Positions 1 through 6,574 of a stretch of DNA of 7,513 bases are shown here, in pieces. The stretch's first letter is position 1. Every line of letters begins with the position of its first letter. The notes beneath the pieces were generated by a model. It ran no database searches. It worked only from the letters and a program-made list of their open reading frames with translations, and was not told where the DNA came from. The DNA is from JBFISM01 sp041608535 (GTDB taxonomy: Bacteria > Actinomycetota > Acidimicrobiia > Spongiisociales > UBA5794): the NCBI GenBank assembly GCA_041608535.1, contig JBFISM010000158.1:1-7513 (forward strand), read 5' to 3'. A program made the position numbers and the translations under genes.

Positions 1-1093
1 CAAACCAGTCGTCGGGGATGAGGTCCATCGTGGCTGCGGTGACATGCAGCTTTGGCGATACGCCGCGTCGCTGTGCCGCGGCATCGAGCGCATCGAGGAA
101 CACCGGAACGAGATCATCGTCACGGCTGGCGACTATGCAACACGTGTTGAGCGTGTTGCACACCTTGCGGTCGAGCGAGTTGTACACCGCCATGCGGAAC
201 GCATGGATGGGAGCCGAGTCGGCTGCGATGATCCACGCCCCACCCGTTCCGTGCAAGCTCACCGGTGTACCGGCCTGGCGGGCCACCCCACCAAGCTGCG
301 CAACCGCAGCTCCGGATCCGCGGGCCACCGCCAGCGAGAGCCGGGGGTCGGCGAACATCGCCCACCCTGCGGCACGGGAAGGGCTCGCCACGAGCGATGC
401 GGCGCCGCTGGGCAGGCCGGATGCGGCAAGCGCCGGACCGAGGGCGTGCTCCATGATGGCCTCGGCGGTACCGAGGGCAGCCGAACCGATCCGGAACACC
501 ACTGTGTTCCCGCTGCGGAGCACACCGGTGGCGTCGGCGAACACGTTGGGCCGGCCTTCGAACACGAACCCGATGACACCCAATCCGGCACGGACGAGAT
601 CGACTCTCCATCCCTGATGCTCGATGTGGTGCATGATCTCGCCCCGACCGCTGGGAAGCTTCGCCCAGCCGCGCAAACCGTCGATCATGTCGGTGCGCAT
701 CCGGCCGCTCAGCACCAAGCGAGTGGTCGACCGGCCCTTCAATCTGGCCAGCTCGACGTCGGCGTCGTTGGCGGCGGCGATCGGGGCGAAGGTCTCGTCA
801 TGCTCGAGGTTGGCGGCAAACCTCTCGTAGAACTCGCTGATCTGCTCGTCGCCCACCGCACCCATGGCGGCGAAGGCATCGGCGGCTGCGGTCACGGCAT
901 CGGCTGCGACGTCCCACACATCGCCCGGGATGTGGAGCAGCGCTCCGCTGTCCTGGGCGACCACCAGCCGGTCGCCCGGTTGAAAGGCTCGGGCCAGATC
1001 AGCGGGTACGTGAGTCACCCGATTGCCGCCGTAGACGATCGGCATGCCTTCGGTGAGCGCGGTGAGTTCGGTGAGTTCGCGACCTTCCGTCAT
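1..1093 (-). CDS. proA: Glutamate-5-semialdehyde dehydrogenase (gamma-glutamyl phosphate reductase), divergent, 3' end cut by window
   Basis: Second step of proline synthesis: NADPH-dependent reduction of gamma-glutamyl phosphate to glutamate-5-semialdehyde, in the cytoplasm. My own reverse-strand translation gives 364 residues before the window edge. Family marks are GVIGFVFEGRPNVFADA (about residues 172-188), LRSGNTVVFRIGSAAL just after it, and KVCNTLNTCCIV with the likely nucleophile Cys312. An in-frame TAG at 1105-1103 forces the start to ATG 1093 or to the ATG at codon 17. No Shine-Dalgarno precedes ATG 1093. Odd points: the nucleophile lies about 57 residues later than in ordinary ProA (Cys255 in Thermotoga), implying an N-terminal extension (PGDRLVVAQDSGALLHIP). 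The usual 'H/G-G-D/I-G-x-CH-x-Y' stretch reads HGTGGAWII, and CN-x-x-ET reads CNTLNT. It lies 50 nt downstream of proB, which supports the role. It could be a related aldehyde dehydrogenase of altered specificity, but the proB neighbour makes proA the best call. Confidence 0.82.
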   Translation of the reverse strand, partial: MTEGRELTELTALTEGMPIVYGGNRVTHVPADLARAFQPGDRLVVAQDSGALLHIPGDVWDVAADAVTAAADAFAAMGAVGDEQISEFYERFAANLEHDETFAPIAAANDADVELARLKGRSTTRLVLSGRMRTDMIDGLRGWAKLPSGRGEIMHHIEHQGWRVDLVRAGLGVIGFVFEGRPNVFADATGVLRSGNTVVFRIGSAALGTAEAIMEHALGPALAASGLPSGAASLVASPSRAAGWAMFADPRLSLAVARGSGAAVAQLGGVARQAGTPVSLHGTGGAWIIAADSAPIHAFRMAVYNSLDRKVCNTLNTCCIVASRDDDLVPVFLDALDAAAQRRGVSPKLHVTAATMDLIPDDWF

Positions 1094-1119
1094 GGCGCCA
1101 GGCTAGCGAGGGTCGCCAT
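1090..1119 (-). promoter_or_regulatory. Possible 9-codon leader ORF coupled to proA
   Basis: In the 50-nt proB-proA gap a minus-strand ATG at 1119-1117 opens a short frame, MATLASLAP, whose TGA overlaps the proA ATG (ATGA, 1093-1090). A weak purine-rich ribosome site (GGTGG) lies 6 nt before this ATG, whereas proA has no visible ribosome site of its own. Termination-reinitiation coupling is therefore possible. A frame this short can arise by chance, so confidence is low. Confidence 0.25.
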
Positions 1120-1143
1120 GGCCCCCCACCGATCGCTGCGCAC

Positions 1144-2244
1144 TCACACGAGCACGACGAGGTCGTCGCGGTGGATGACTTCGCCTCCGACGAGCGACGA
1201 GTGCTGTCCGGCCGCCTCGCGCACCGATTGTGCATCCATCCGCACCAGGCCCTTGGCGATGGTCGCACCGTCCGAGCCGAGCACGCCGACCGCCTGGCCA
1301 CTCATGAAGTCGCCCGACACGTCACGCACGCCAACGGCAAGCAGGCTGCTCCCATGGCGGCGGAGCGCGTTGGCGGCTCCGTCGTCGACTGTGACCTCGC
1401 CCCGGCGGGGGATGCCGAAGGCGATCCACAGCTTGCGGGCCGACAGCGCCGACGGATGGGGATCGATCCAGGTGCCCACGTTCTCTCCGGCGAGGGCTCG
1501 GTCGACGACCGAGTCATCGGTCGCCTTGGCGACGACCGTAGGCACACCCGACCACGCGGCCATACGCGCCGCAGCGATCTTCGTGGCGACGCCACCCGAA
1601 CCGAAGACTCCCCGCGTGGTCGCTTGATACAGCTCATCGAGGATGGCGTCGTTGTGTTGCACCGCATCGAGGAGCTCGGCGGAGTCGTTGAAGCGCGGAT
1701 CTTCGGAGAACAGACCCGGAGTGTCGGTGAGCAAGACGAGCATGGTGGCATCGATGATGTGGCACACCAGCGCTGCCAGGCGGTCGTTGTCGCCGAGTCG
1801 CAGTTCCTCGACCGTGACCGTGTCGTTCTCGTTGACGATGGGTACCACGCCGAGGGACTGCATCCTGGCCAGCGCATCGCGCGCGTGCAGGTATTGCGAG
1901 CGGTTGGCGAAGACGTCGCGGGTGAGCAGCACCTGACCGACGACGATCTCGTGTGCGGCGAAGGCTTCCGCATAGCGTGCCATGAGCAAGCCCTGACCCA
2001 CGGCAGCCGCCGCCTGGAGTCCCGGGACGTCGGCCGGCCGGTCGGTGAGACCGAGTGCGGGAAGCCCTGCGGCGACAGCCCCCGAGGAGACGAGGACTGG
2101 TTTGTAGCCCGTCGTCATGGCCCGCACGACCTGGTCGACGGTCCGCTCGATGGCCCCTCGGTCGACACCGCCTTGGCGTAGGGCAAGGCTCGAGGAGCCG
2201 ACCTTGACGACGACGCTGCGCCCTCGCTCTGCTGCTCGTCTCAC
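1144..2244 (-). CDS. proB: Glutamate 5-kinase (AAK kinase domain plus PUA domain)
   Basis: Catalyses ATP-dependent phosphorylation of L-glutamate to gamma-glutamyl phosphate, the first and normally proline-inhibited step of proline synthesis; ProA uses the product. The 366-residue protein matches the usual family length (about 367). The amino-acid kinase domain spans about residues 8-255: VVVKVGSSSL (11-20), SSGAVAAG (53-60), VPIVNENDTV (134-143), the LGDNDRLAAL stretch (150-159), LLTDTPGLFSEDPR (171-184) and GSGGVATKIAAARMA (215-229). A PUA domain follows from about 280 to the end. Start choice: the frame stays open far upstream inside obgE, but that part is arginine-rich shadow sequence. 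GTG at 2244 gives MRRAAERGRSVVVKVG, the expected distance to the kinase motif, and overlaps the obgE TGA by 4 nt (GTGA). That overlap points to translational coupling and a shared transcript. Confidence 0.95.
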   Translation of the reverse strand: MRRAAERGRSVVVKVGSSSLALRQGGVDRGAIERTVDQVVRAMTTGYKPVLVSSGAVAAGLPALGLTDRPADVPGLQAAAAVGQGLLMARYAEAFAAHEIVVGQVLLTRDVFANRSQYLHARDALARMQSLGVVPIVNENDTVTVEELRLGDNDRLAALVCHIIDATMLVLLTDTPGLFSEDPRFNDSAELLDAVQHNDAILDELYQATTRGVFGSGGVATKIAAARMAAWSGVPTVVAKATDDSVVDRALAGENVGTWIDPHPSALSARKLWIAFGIPRRGEVTVDDGAANALRRHGSSLLAVGVRDVSGDFMSGQAVGVLGSDGATIAKGLVRMDAQSVREAAGQHSSLVGGEVIHRDDLVVLV

Positions 2245-3524
2245 CGGGCTTCGTCCCCGTCGTCGTCTACCCGGTCGGGATCGTAGGTGAAGACGAGCTC
2301 GCCGATGCGCACGTCGTCGCCGGGCAGCGCCCCGGCGGCGGCCAGAGCCTCGTCGACGCCGAGACGACGCAGCCTCGCTGCGGCGAAGTCGGCCGCCTCG
2401 GGCACGGTCAGATCGTCGAGGTTCACGGCTCGCTCGGCCGCCCGACCGGAGACGACCCACTCGTCGTTGCGTCGCACCACGGAGAAGCTCGGCGGGAGCG
2501 GCCGGTGTAGAACGAACCCCTCCCGGTCCGGCGCCTCTCGCTCGGCGGCAGCCACGGCGTCGGCGACCCGGTACAGCAGGGTGTCGAGGCCTTCGCCGGT
2601 CACTGCGGAGACGTAGTGCATGTCGATGTCGCCGGCCGCGGCCCACGCTGCGATGTGCGACCGATCTTCGACGCTGTCGATCTTGTTGACGGCGACGATG
2701 CGGGGGCGGTGTGCCAGGTCGGGGGAATGTGCTTCGAGCTCGGCGATCAACACCTCGTACTGCACGTCGACGCCGTGTGGCTGTATCGGTGTGGGGTCGA
2801 GCAAGACGACGAGCACCCGCGCCCGCTCGGTGTGGCGCAGGAAGTCGTGGCCGAGCCCCTTCCCGTCGGCGGCTCCCTCGATCAGGCCGGGAATGTCGGC
2901 GAGCACGAACTGGCGATCGTCGATGTCTACAACCCCGAGGTTGGGCTCGAGGGTGGTGAACGGGTAGTCGGCGATCTTCGGCTTGGCCGCCGACACACGA
3001 GATATCAGCGTGCTCTTGCCGGCGTTGGGAAACCCGATCAACGCCGCATCCGCGATGAGCTTCAGCTCGAGCGTGATGGTGGCCGTTGCCCCGTACTCAC
3101 CCTGCTCGGAGAACGTGGGTGCCCGGCGGGACGTCGACACGAAAGCGGCGTTGCCGCGCCCGCCGCGACCACCTTCGGCGACGACCACGCGCTGCCCGGG
3201 CTCCACGAGGTCGGCGATCAGCGTGCCGCTCTCGTCGCGCACCAGTGTTCCCAGCGGCACCCGCAGGATGAGATCGTCGCCGGCTCTGCCATGACGAAGC
3301 TCCCCCTCGCCGTGAGTCCCATCGCTCGCCGCCCAATGCGGCCGCCGGGCATAGCTGAGCAAGGTCGCAACGTCGGGATCCGCCTGCACGATGACATCGC
3401 CACCACGACCACCCGATCCTCCAACCGGCTTGCCGCGCGGTCGGTTCTTCTGGCGATGGAAAGTGGCGACCCCGGCTCCGCCATGACCACCCCGAACCTC
3501 GAGCCGCACCTGATCAACGAACAT
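2241..3524 (-). CDS. obgE: Obg-family GTPase ObgE/CgtA
   Basis: GTPase that associates with the 50S subunit and acts in late large-subunit assembly, and in some bacteria in stress and ppGpp responses. The 427-residue protein has all three Obg parts. The N-terminal glycine-rich Obg fold covers about 1-157, with the GGSGGRGG and GGRGGRG turns. The G domain shows G1 GFPNAGKS (164-171), G2 PFTT (188-191), G3 DIPG (210-213), G4 NKID (280-283) and G5 SA (306-307). A C-terminal OCT domain covers about 338-416 (RPLPPSFSVVRR to ELVFTYDP), followed by a short acidic tail. The OCT domain is present in many Gram-positive Obg proteins but not all bacteria. ATG 3524 has a GAGG ribosome site 8 nt upstream. 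It lies 48 nt after rpmA and overlaps proB by 4 nt, a standard actinobacterial arrangement. Confidence 0.97.
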   Translation of the reverse strand: MFVDQVRLEVRGGHGGAGVATFHRQKNRPRGKPVGGSGGRGGDVIVQADPDVATLLSYARRPHWAASDGTHGEGELRHGRAGDDLILRVPLGTLVRDESGTLIADLVEPGQRVVVAEGGRGGRGNAAFVSTSRRAPTFSEQGEYGATATITLELKLIADAALIGFPNAGKSTLISRVSAAKPKIADYPFTTLEPNLGVVDIDDRQFVLADIPGLIEGAADGKGLGHDFLRHTERARVLVVLLDPTPIQPHGVDVQYEVLIAELEAHSPDLAHRPRIVAVNKIDSVEDRSHIAAWAAAGDIDMHYVSAVTGEGLDTLLYRVADAVAAAEREAPDREGFVLHRPLPPSFSVVRRNDEWVVSGRAAERAVNLDDLTVPEAADFAAARLRRLGVDEALAAAGALPGDDVRIGELVFTYDPDRVDDDGDEAR

Positions 3525-3551
3525 GGCTCGAGCCTCGGCTTCTACCCGCGA

Positions 3552-3566
3552 CGCCGCATTGCGGCG
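3552..3566 (-). other. Small hairpin between rpmA and obgE
   Basis: CGCCGC-AAT-GCGGCG (minus strand) is a perfect 6-bp stem with a 3-nt loop, 6 nt after the rpmA stop. No T-run follows, so it is not a canonical intrinsic terminator. It could be an intercistronic RNA stem that tunes obgE relative to the ribosomal proteins, or chance in GC-rich DNA. Confidence 0.35.
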
Positions 3567-3572
3567 CAGGCG

Positions 3573-3824
3573 CTATTGGGGAACGATGTCGACGAGCCGG
3601 CGTCCCTTGCGCGTACCGAACTTCACCGTTCCCTCGGCCTTGGCGAAGAGCGTGTCGTCGCTGCCCTTGCCCACGTTGAGACCGGGGTGAATGCGGGTCC
3701 CCCGCTGGCGGACGATGATCGACCCGGCAGAAACCACCTGGCCGTCGAACACCTTGGGTCCGAGCCGCTTCGCCTTCGAGTCGCGGCCGTTCTTGGACGA
3801 GCCGCTGGCCTTGGTCTTGGACAT
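3573..3824 (-). CDS. rpmA: 50S ribosomal protein bL27
   Basis: Large-subunit protein whose N-terminal tail reaches the peptidyl-transferase centre. The 83 residues match family size. GSSKNGRDSKAKRLGPKVFD (8-27), the IIVRQRGT segment, HPGLNVGKGSDDTLFA and a basic C-terminus are diagnostic. The N-terminus MSKTKASGSS replaces the common AHKKGGGSS. No Firmicutes-type cleavable leader is present. The start is ATG 3824, one base after the rplU TGA (TGA-C-ATG). Its ribosome site (GAGGAGG) lies inside the last codons of rplU, so the two genes are very likely translated from one mRNA and coupled. Confidence 0.97.
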   Translation of the reverse strand: MSKTKASGSSKNGRDSKAKRLGPKVFDGQVVSAGSIIVRQRGTRIHPGLNVGKGSDDTLFAKAEGTVKFGTRKGRRLVDIVPQ

Positions 3825-3825
3825 G

Positions 3826-4284
3826 TCAGCCCTCCTCGGTCGCTTTCTTGGTGTCGGCGGCCGTGTTCTTCGCGGCCGTGCTCTTCGCGGATTTGCTCTT
3901 GGTGGATTTGGTTGCGGTCTCCGGCTCGGCGGCCTCGGACTTCTTCGTCTTCTTCTTGGACTTCTGCACGCCGGGGTCGATCCCGGTCACCTCGATCGTC
4001 GTGTAGGTCTGGCGATGCCCTTGACTGCGCCGGTACCCGGATTTGTTCTTGTACTTGAACACGTCGATCTTCTCACCACGATGCTCGCCCAGCACCTTGG
4101 CGGTCACGGACGCCTTCCCCAGCTTCCCGGCATCGGCGATGACCGACCCGTCGTCGTTGACGAGCAGCAATGGCGTGAACGACACTTCGGCGTCGGGAGC
4201 GACGCCTTTGAGCCGCTCGACATCGATGACGTCGCCTTCCTGGACCTTGGATTGTTTGCCGCCGGAGCGGATGATCGCGTACAT
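3826..4284 (-). CDS. rplU: 50S ribosomal protein bL21 with a long lysine-rich C-terminal tail
   Basis: Structural protein of the 50S subunit that binds 23S rRNA. The 152 residues begin with the typical MYAIIRSGGKQ. The conserved core runs to about residue 105, including EKIDVFKYKNKSGYRRSQGHRQ (residues 71-92, written here across the motif) and IEVTGI. Typical bL21 is about 103 residues, so about 47 residues form an extra tail rich in K, S, T and A with some E and D. The tail contains imperfect repeats (STKSKSAKSTAAKNTAA) and has no visible fold. The start is ATG 4284, with GGAGGA 4 nt upstream. An in-frame ATG at 4383 would add 33 residues, but it lacks a ribosome site and would bury the family N-terminus, so I rejected it. 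First gene of the rplU-rpmA-obgE unit. Confidence 0.96.
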   Translation of the reverse strand: MYAIIRSGGKQSKVQEGDVIDVERLKGVAPDAEVSFTPLLLVNDDGSVIADAGKLGKASVTAKVLGEHRGEKIDVFKYKNKSGYRRSQGHRQTYTTIEVTGIDPGVQKSKKKTKKSEAAEPETATKSTKSKSAKSTAAKNTAADTKKATEEG

Positions 4285-4317
4285 GCGTTCCTCCGAGATG
4301 CCATGCGCCCGTGCAGG

Positions 4318-4337
4318 CTCGGTCCAACAGGACCGAG
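4318..4337 (-). other. Perfect 8-bp stem-loop in the rplU 5' leader
   Basis: On the minus strand CTCGGTCC-TGTT-GGACCGAG forms an uninterrupted 8-bp stem with a 4-nt loop. It ends 33 nt before the rplU ATG and 23 nt before its ribosome site. No T-run follows, so intrinsic termination is unlikely. A structural leader element or protein-binding hairpin fits better. Confidence 0.55.
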
Positions 4338-4381
4338 TGGCGGGACTCGCCGTCCATGTGAGAACCGAACGGCGATGGACC

Positions 4382-4410
4382 ATGTTAATCAGCGAGAGAC
4401 GGGGCGAAAA
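4382..4410 (-). promoter_or_regulatory. Candidate promoter for rplU-rpmA-obgE-proB-proA
   Basis: In an AT-rich patch of the rne-rplU gap the minus strand reads TTTTCG (4410-4405), 17 nt, TAACAT (4387-4382). The -10 matches 4 of 6 consensus bases and the -35 matches 3 of 6. Transcription from here would start near 4375 and keep the strong hairpin at 4318-4337 in the leader. The match is weak, and read-through from rne is equally possible. Confidence 0.25.
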
Positions 4411-4438
4411 CCTCGTCGCTCCGGTTCGGTGATGCCGG

Positions 4439-6316
4439 TCAAGCGGTCTTTTCCGACTTGTCCGACTTGTCAGACTTGTCCGGCTTGTCAGACTTGTCCG
4501 GCTTGTCCGACGGGTTCGCGGGCACTGGCTTGCCGTGCGTTGCCGCGTCCTCGTGGAGCAACACGCCCCGGCCGCTGCACCGCGGACACACCTCGGAGAA
4601 CGACTCCAGCAGACCCGCCGAGACATTCTTGCGGGTCATCTCGACGAGACCCAGGTTCGACACGTCGAACACCTGCGTCCGCGTCTTGTCCTTGGCCAGC
4701 TGCTCGCGGAACTTGAGCAACACCGCATCACGATTCTTGGCGATCTCCATGTCGATGAAATCGATGACAATGATGCCGCCGATGTCGCGCAATCGCAGCT
4801 GTCGTGCGATCTCTTCCGCTGCTTCCAGGTTGTTCTGCAGCACGGTCTGCTCGAGGTTGGAATGACCGACGAACCGACCGGTGTTCACATCGATCACAGT
4901 GAGCGCCTCGGTGCGGTCTATCACGATGTGGCCCCCCGACGGCAGCCACACCCGTCGATCGAGGGCCTTGCGCAACTGATCCTCGACGTGGAACCGCTCG
5001 AAGATCGGTAGCTCGTCCTCGTAGAGGCTCACCTTGCCGACGAGCTCGGCTTCGGTGCCCTGGAGATAGTCGACAACTCGGTCGTAGGTGGACTGCGAGT
5101 CGATGAGCAGACGCTTGAAGTCGGACGTGAAGTGCTCCCGTATCACCCGGAGCTCCAGCGGTGGCTCCTGGTAGATCAGCGCCGGTGCCTGGCGGTCCTT
5201 CTTCGCTTCGATGTCCTTCCACAGCTCGAGCAGCCGCTCGATGTCGGACTTGATGTCCTCCCGGCTGGCGCCCTCCGCCGCGGTACGCACGATGACTCCC
5301 ATGCCCTTGGGACGCACCTCGGCGACGATCTCGCGCAGCCGGCGGCGTTCGTCGTCGGGAAGACGGCGGGAGATGCCGCGCACGTCGGCGTCCGGTGCGA
5401 GAACGAGATACCGCCCGGCGAGGCTGATCTGATTGGTGAGGCGCGCTCCCTTCTTCCCCATGGCGTCCTTGACCACCTGAACGAGAACCGCATCTCCCGG
5501 TTTCAACACCATCTCGATGCGGGGGCGCTTGCCTTCGATCTCGGCGTCGTCGTAGTTGACGTCCCCGGCGTAGAGCACACCGTTCTTGCCTTCCCCGAAA
5601 TCCACGAACGCCGCCTCCATTCCGGGCAGCACGTTGCGCACCTTGCCGACATACACATTGCCGACGAGCGACCGCTGATCCTCCCTGGCGACATAGTGCT
5701 CCACCAACACGGGCCCCTCGAGCACCACGATCTGCGTCTGGTGCTTGGACGAGCGCACCAACATCTGCTTCTTGGCGGTTTCCGGAGGTGGCACCACCTC
5801 GAGATGGGTACGCCGCCGCGAGCGCTCCGGTGTCTGGCTGCGCTCGCTGCGCTGTCCCGAGCCCTTGGGGCGTGAGCGACCGGAGGATCGCCGGTTCGAT
5901 TGCGACCGTTCGCCACCATTCTTTTGAGCGCCACTGGTCTTTTGAGCGCCACTGGTCTTTTGGGCGCCACTGGTCTTTTGAGCGCCACTGGTCTTTTGAG
6001 CGCCACTGGTCTTCTTGGCGGTACCGGTCTGTTTCCCTCCACCGGACTTGCCGCCCGAACGTCCGGCGTTGCTTTTCGGGGTCGACTTCTTGGCGGAGCC
6101 GGATCCCCGGCTGCGCTGCTGCCCTGGGGATCGGGCTTGGGTCTTGGTTTGCTGCCTGGTGTCTTGCTTTGCTGCCGCTTCAGCCGGCTCGGCTGAAGCG
6201 GGTTCTTGGAAGCGGCGGACGGTGACGGTCTTGCCGTCGACCGTGCGCACCTTGCGCTCTTCCCGAGCATCGCCGCGGCGGACCACCTTCGTGGTCTTTC
6301 TGCGGAACAGTGCCAT
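4439..6316 (-). CDS. rne: Ribonuclease E/G family endoribonuclease with disordered, repeat-bearing ends
   Basis: Endoribonuclease that starts mRNA decay and processes rRNA and tRNA precursors. 625 residues. About 1-200 are low-complexity, rich in K, R, S, G and Q, with TSGAQK repeated five times (103-132). The catalytic core follows. The S1 domain starts near VGNVYVGKVRNV (218). The 5' sensor shows VIVRT (Arg344, Thr345; compare E. coli R169/T170). The DNase I-like site has Asp476 (VIDVNT) and Asp519 (VIDFIDM), equivalent to E. coli D303 and D346. The Zn-link is CPRC (Cys577, Cys580). The last 23 residues are S/P-D-K triplets. Start ATG 6316 (MALFRRKTTKVV) has AAGGAG 7 nt upstream. An in-frame ATG at 6418 has no such site and gives an unlikely extension. 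A disordered N-terminal extension is known in actinobacterial RNase E, where it replaces the C-terminal scaffold of E. coli. Confidence 0.95.
   Translation of the reverse strand: MALFRRKTTKVVRRGDAREERKVRTVDGKTVTVRRFQEPASAEPAEAAAKQDTRQQTKTQARSPGQQRSRGSGSAKKSTPKSNAGRSGGKSGGGKQTGTAKKTSGAQKTSGAQKTSGAQKTSGAQKTSGAQKNGGERSQSNRRSSGRSRPKGSGQRSERSQTPERSRRRTHLEVVPPPETAKKQMLVRSSKHQTQIVVLEGPVLVEHYVAREDQRSLVGNVYVGKVRNVLPGMEAAFVDFGEGKNGVLYAGDVNYDDAEIEGKRPRIEMVLKPGDAVLVQVVKDAMGKKGARLTNQISLAGRYLVLAPDADVRGISRRLPDDERRRLREIVAEVRPKGMGVIVRTAAEGASREDIKSDIERLLELWKDIEAKKDRQAPALIYQEPPLELRVIREHFTSDFKRLLIDSQSTYDRVVDYLQGTEAELVGKVSLYEDELPIFERFHVEDQLRKALDRRVWLPSGGHIVIDRTEALTVIDVNTGRFVGHSNLEQTVLQNNLEAAEEIARQLRLRDIGGIIVIDFIDMEIAKNRDAVLLKFREQLAKDKTRTQVFDVSNLGLVEMTRKNVSAGLLESFSEVCPRCSGRGVLLHEDAATHGKPVPANPSDKPDKSDKPDKSDKSDKSEKTA
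4448..4510 (-). repeat. 9-nt tandem repeats coding for S/P-D-K triplets at the RNase E C-terminus
   Basis: Seven tandem codon triplets (SDK, PDK, SDK, PDK, SDK, SDK, SEK; residues 603-623) come from 9-nt units of the form GACAAG plus a Ser or Pro codon. They form an alternating-charge tail just after the Zn-link. Slippage-prone, so copy number may vary between strains. Confidence 0.85.
5921..6010 (-). repeat. Five 18-bp tandem repeats inside rne (TSGAQK x5)
   Basis: Five contiguous 18-nt units (5921-5938, 5939-5956, 5957-5974, 5975-5992, 5993-6010) each encode T-S-G-A-Q-K. Four are identical. The third differs at 5963 only, a synonymous Ala codon change (GCT to GCC). In-frame units this similar indicate recent expansion by slippage or recombination within the disordered N-terminal region. 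Confidence 0.97.
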
Positions 6317-6334
6317 GAAAACTCTCCTTCGTGT

Positions 6335-6349
6335 GCTGCCGTCGGCAGC
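6335..6349 (-). other. Hairpin in the rne 5' leader
   Basis: GCTGCC-GAC-GGCAGC (minus strand) is a perfect 6-bp stem with a 3-nt loop, 5 nt upstream of the AAGGAG ribosome site of rne. E. coli RNase E autoregulates through structure in its own leader. A similar use here is only a guess. Confidence 0.35.
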
Positions 6350-6540
6350 GAGTGGTTCTACCGGGATCGTCGGGGTGACGCACGGCCCAGCCCGGCCGCC
6401 CTCGTGTGCCCATTGCAACGAACGTCCTGGCGCGGACGGCGAGGAAGGCGTCGGTCGGATTCGGGCCGAGCGAAGCGGCCGAGAGCAGCAAGCAAATGGA
6501 GATTGTGCTCGTCATCGAACATCCGAACGAGGCAGGCGAC

Positions 6541-6556
6541 GGTCACGACGGTGACC
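6541..6556. promoter_or_regulatory. Inverted repeat GGTCAC-N4-GTGACC
   Basis: A perfect 6-bp dyad with a 4-bp centre (GACG) in the rne/tdk gap, 19 bp from the larger dyad at 6575-6596. It could be a regulator-binding half of a composite operator, or a chance palindrome in GC-rich DNA. Confidence 0.3.
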
Positions 6557-6574
6557 CGGTCGGCCCGAGAGTAC

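Larger units (their letters stand above)
4285..4438 (-). promoter_or_regulatory. rplU leader region with competing RNA pairings
   Basis: This 154-nt gap between the rne stop and rplU is the longest inside the cluster. Several complementary segments can be read. ACCGAAC (4364-4370) pairs with GTTCGGT (4424-4430). TCGCCGT (4347-4353) pairs with ACGGCGA (4369-4375). GTCCAT (4352-4357) pairs with ATGGAC (4375-4380). A strong local hairpin sits at 4318-4337. The first three pairings share bases and exclude one another. Leaders upstream of rplU are known autoregulatory elements in other bacteria (L21 leader); I cannot say that this belongs to that family. Confidence 0.4.

Noticed and set aside
44..1627. 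Long plus-strand open frame (527 codons) opposite proA and proB
   Set aside because: Its product is low-complexity and unrecognisable, while the opposite strand encodes clear ProA and ProB. It is an antisense shadow typical of GC-rich genes.
2245..2646. Upstream extension of the proB frame into obgE
   Set aside because: The added residues are arginine-rich shadow of obgE. ProB of normal length starts at the GTG overlapping the obgE stop.
3552..3566. Hairpin after rpmA as an intrinsic terminator
   Set aside because: The stem is short and not followed by a T-run, and the downstream gene obgE is normally co-transcribed with rpmA.
2616..4058. Plus-strand open frame (480 codons) opposite obgE, rpmA and rplU
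   Set aside because: It crosses three well-supported minus-strand genes and matches no family; antisense shadow.
4285..4383. 33-residue N-terminal extension of bL21 from ATG 4383
   Set aside because: No ribosome site, it overlaps the candidate -10, and bL21 normally begins with MYAII at 4284, which has a strong GGAGGA.
5921..6010. Tandem 18-bp units as a CRISPR-like array
   Set aside because: The units are contiguous without spacers and lie in frame inside rne, so this is a coding repeat.
6317..6418. 34-residue N-terminal extension of RNase E from ATG 6418
   Set aside because: ATG 6316 has AAGGAG at ideal spacing, while the extension has no ribosome site and reads like non-coding sequence.
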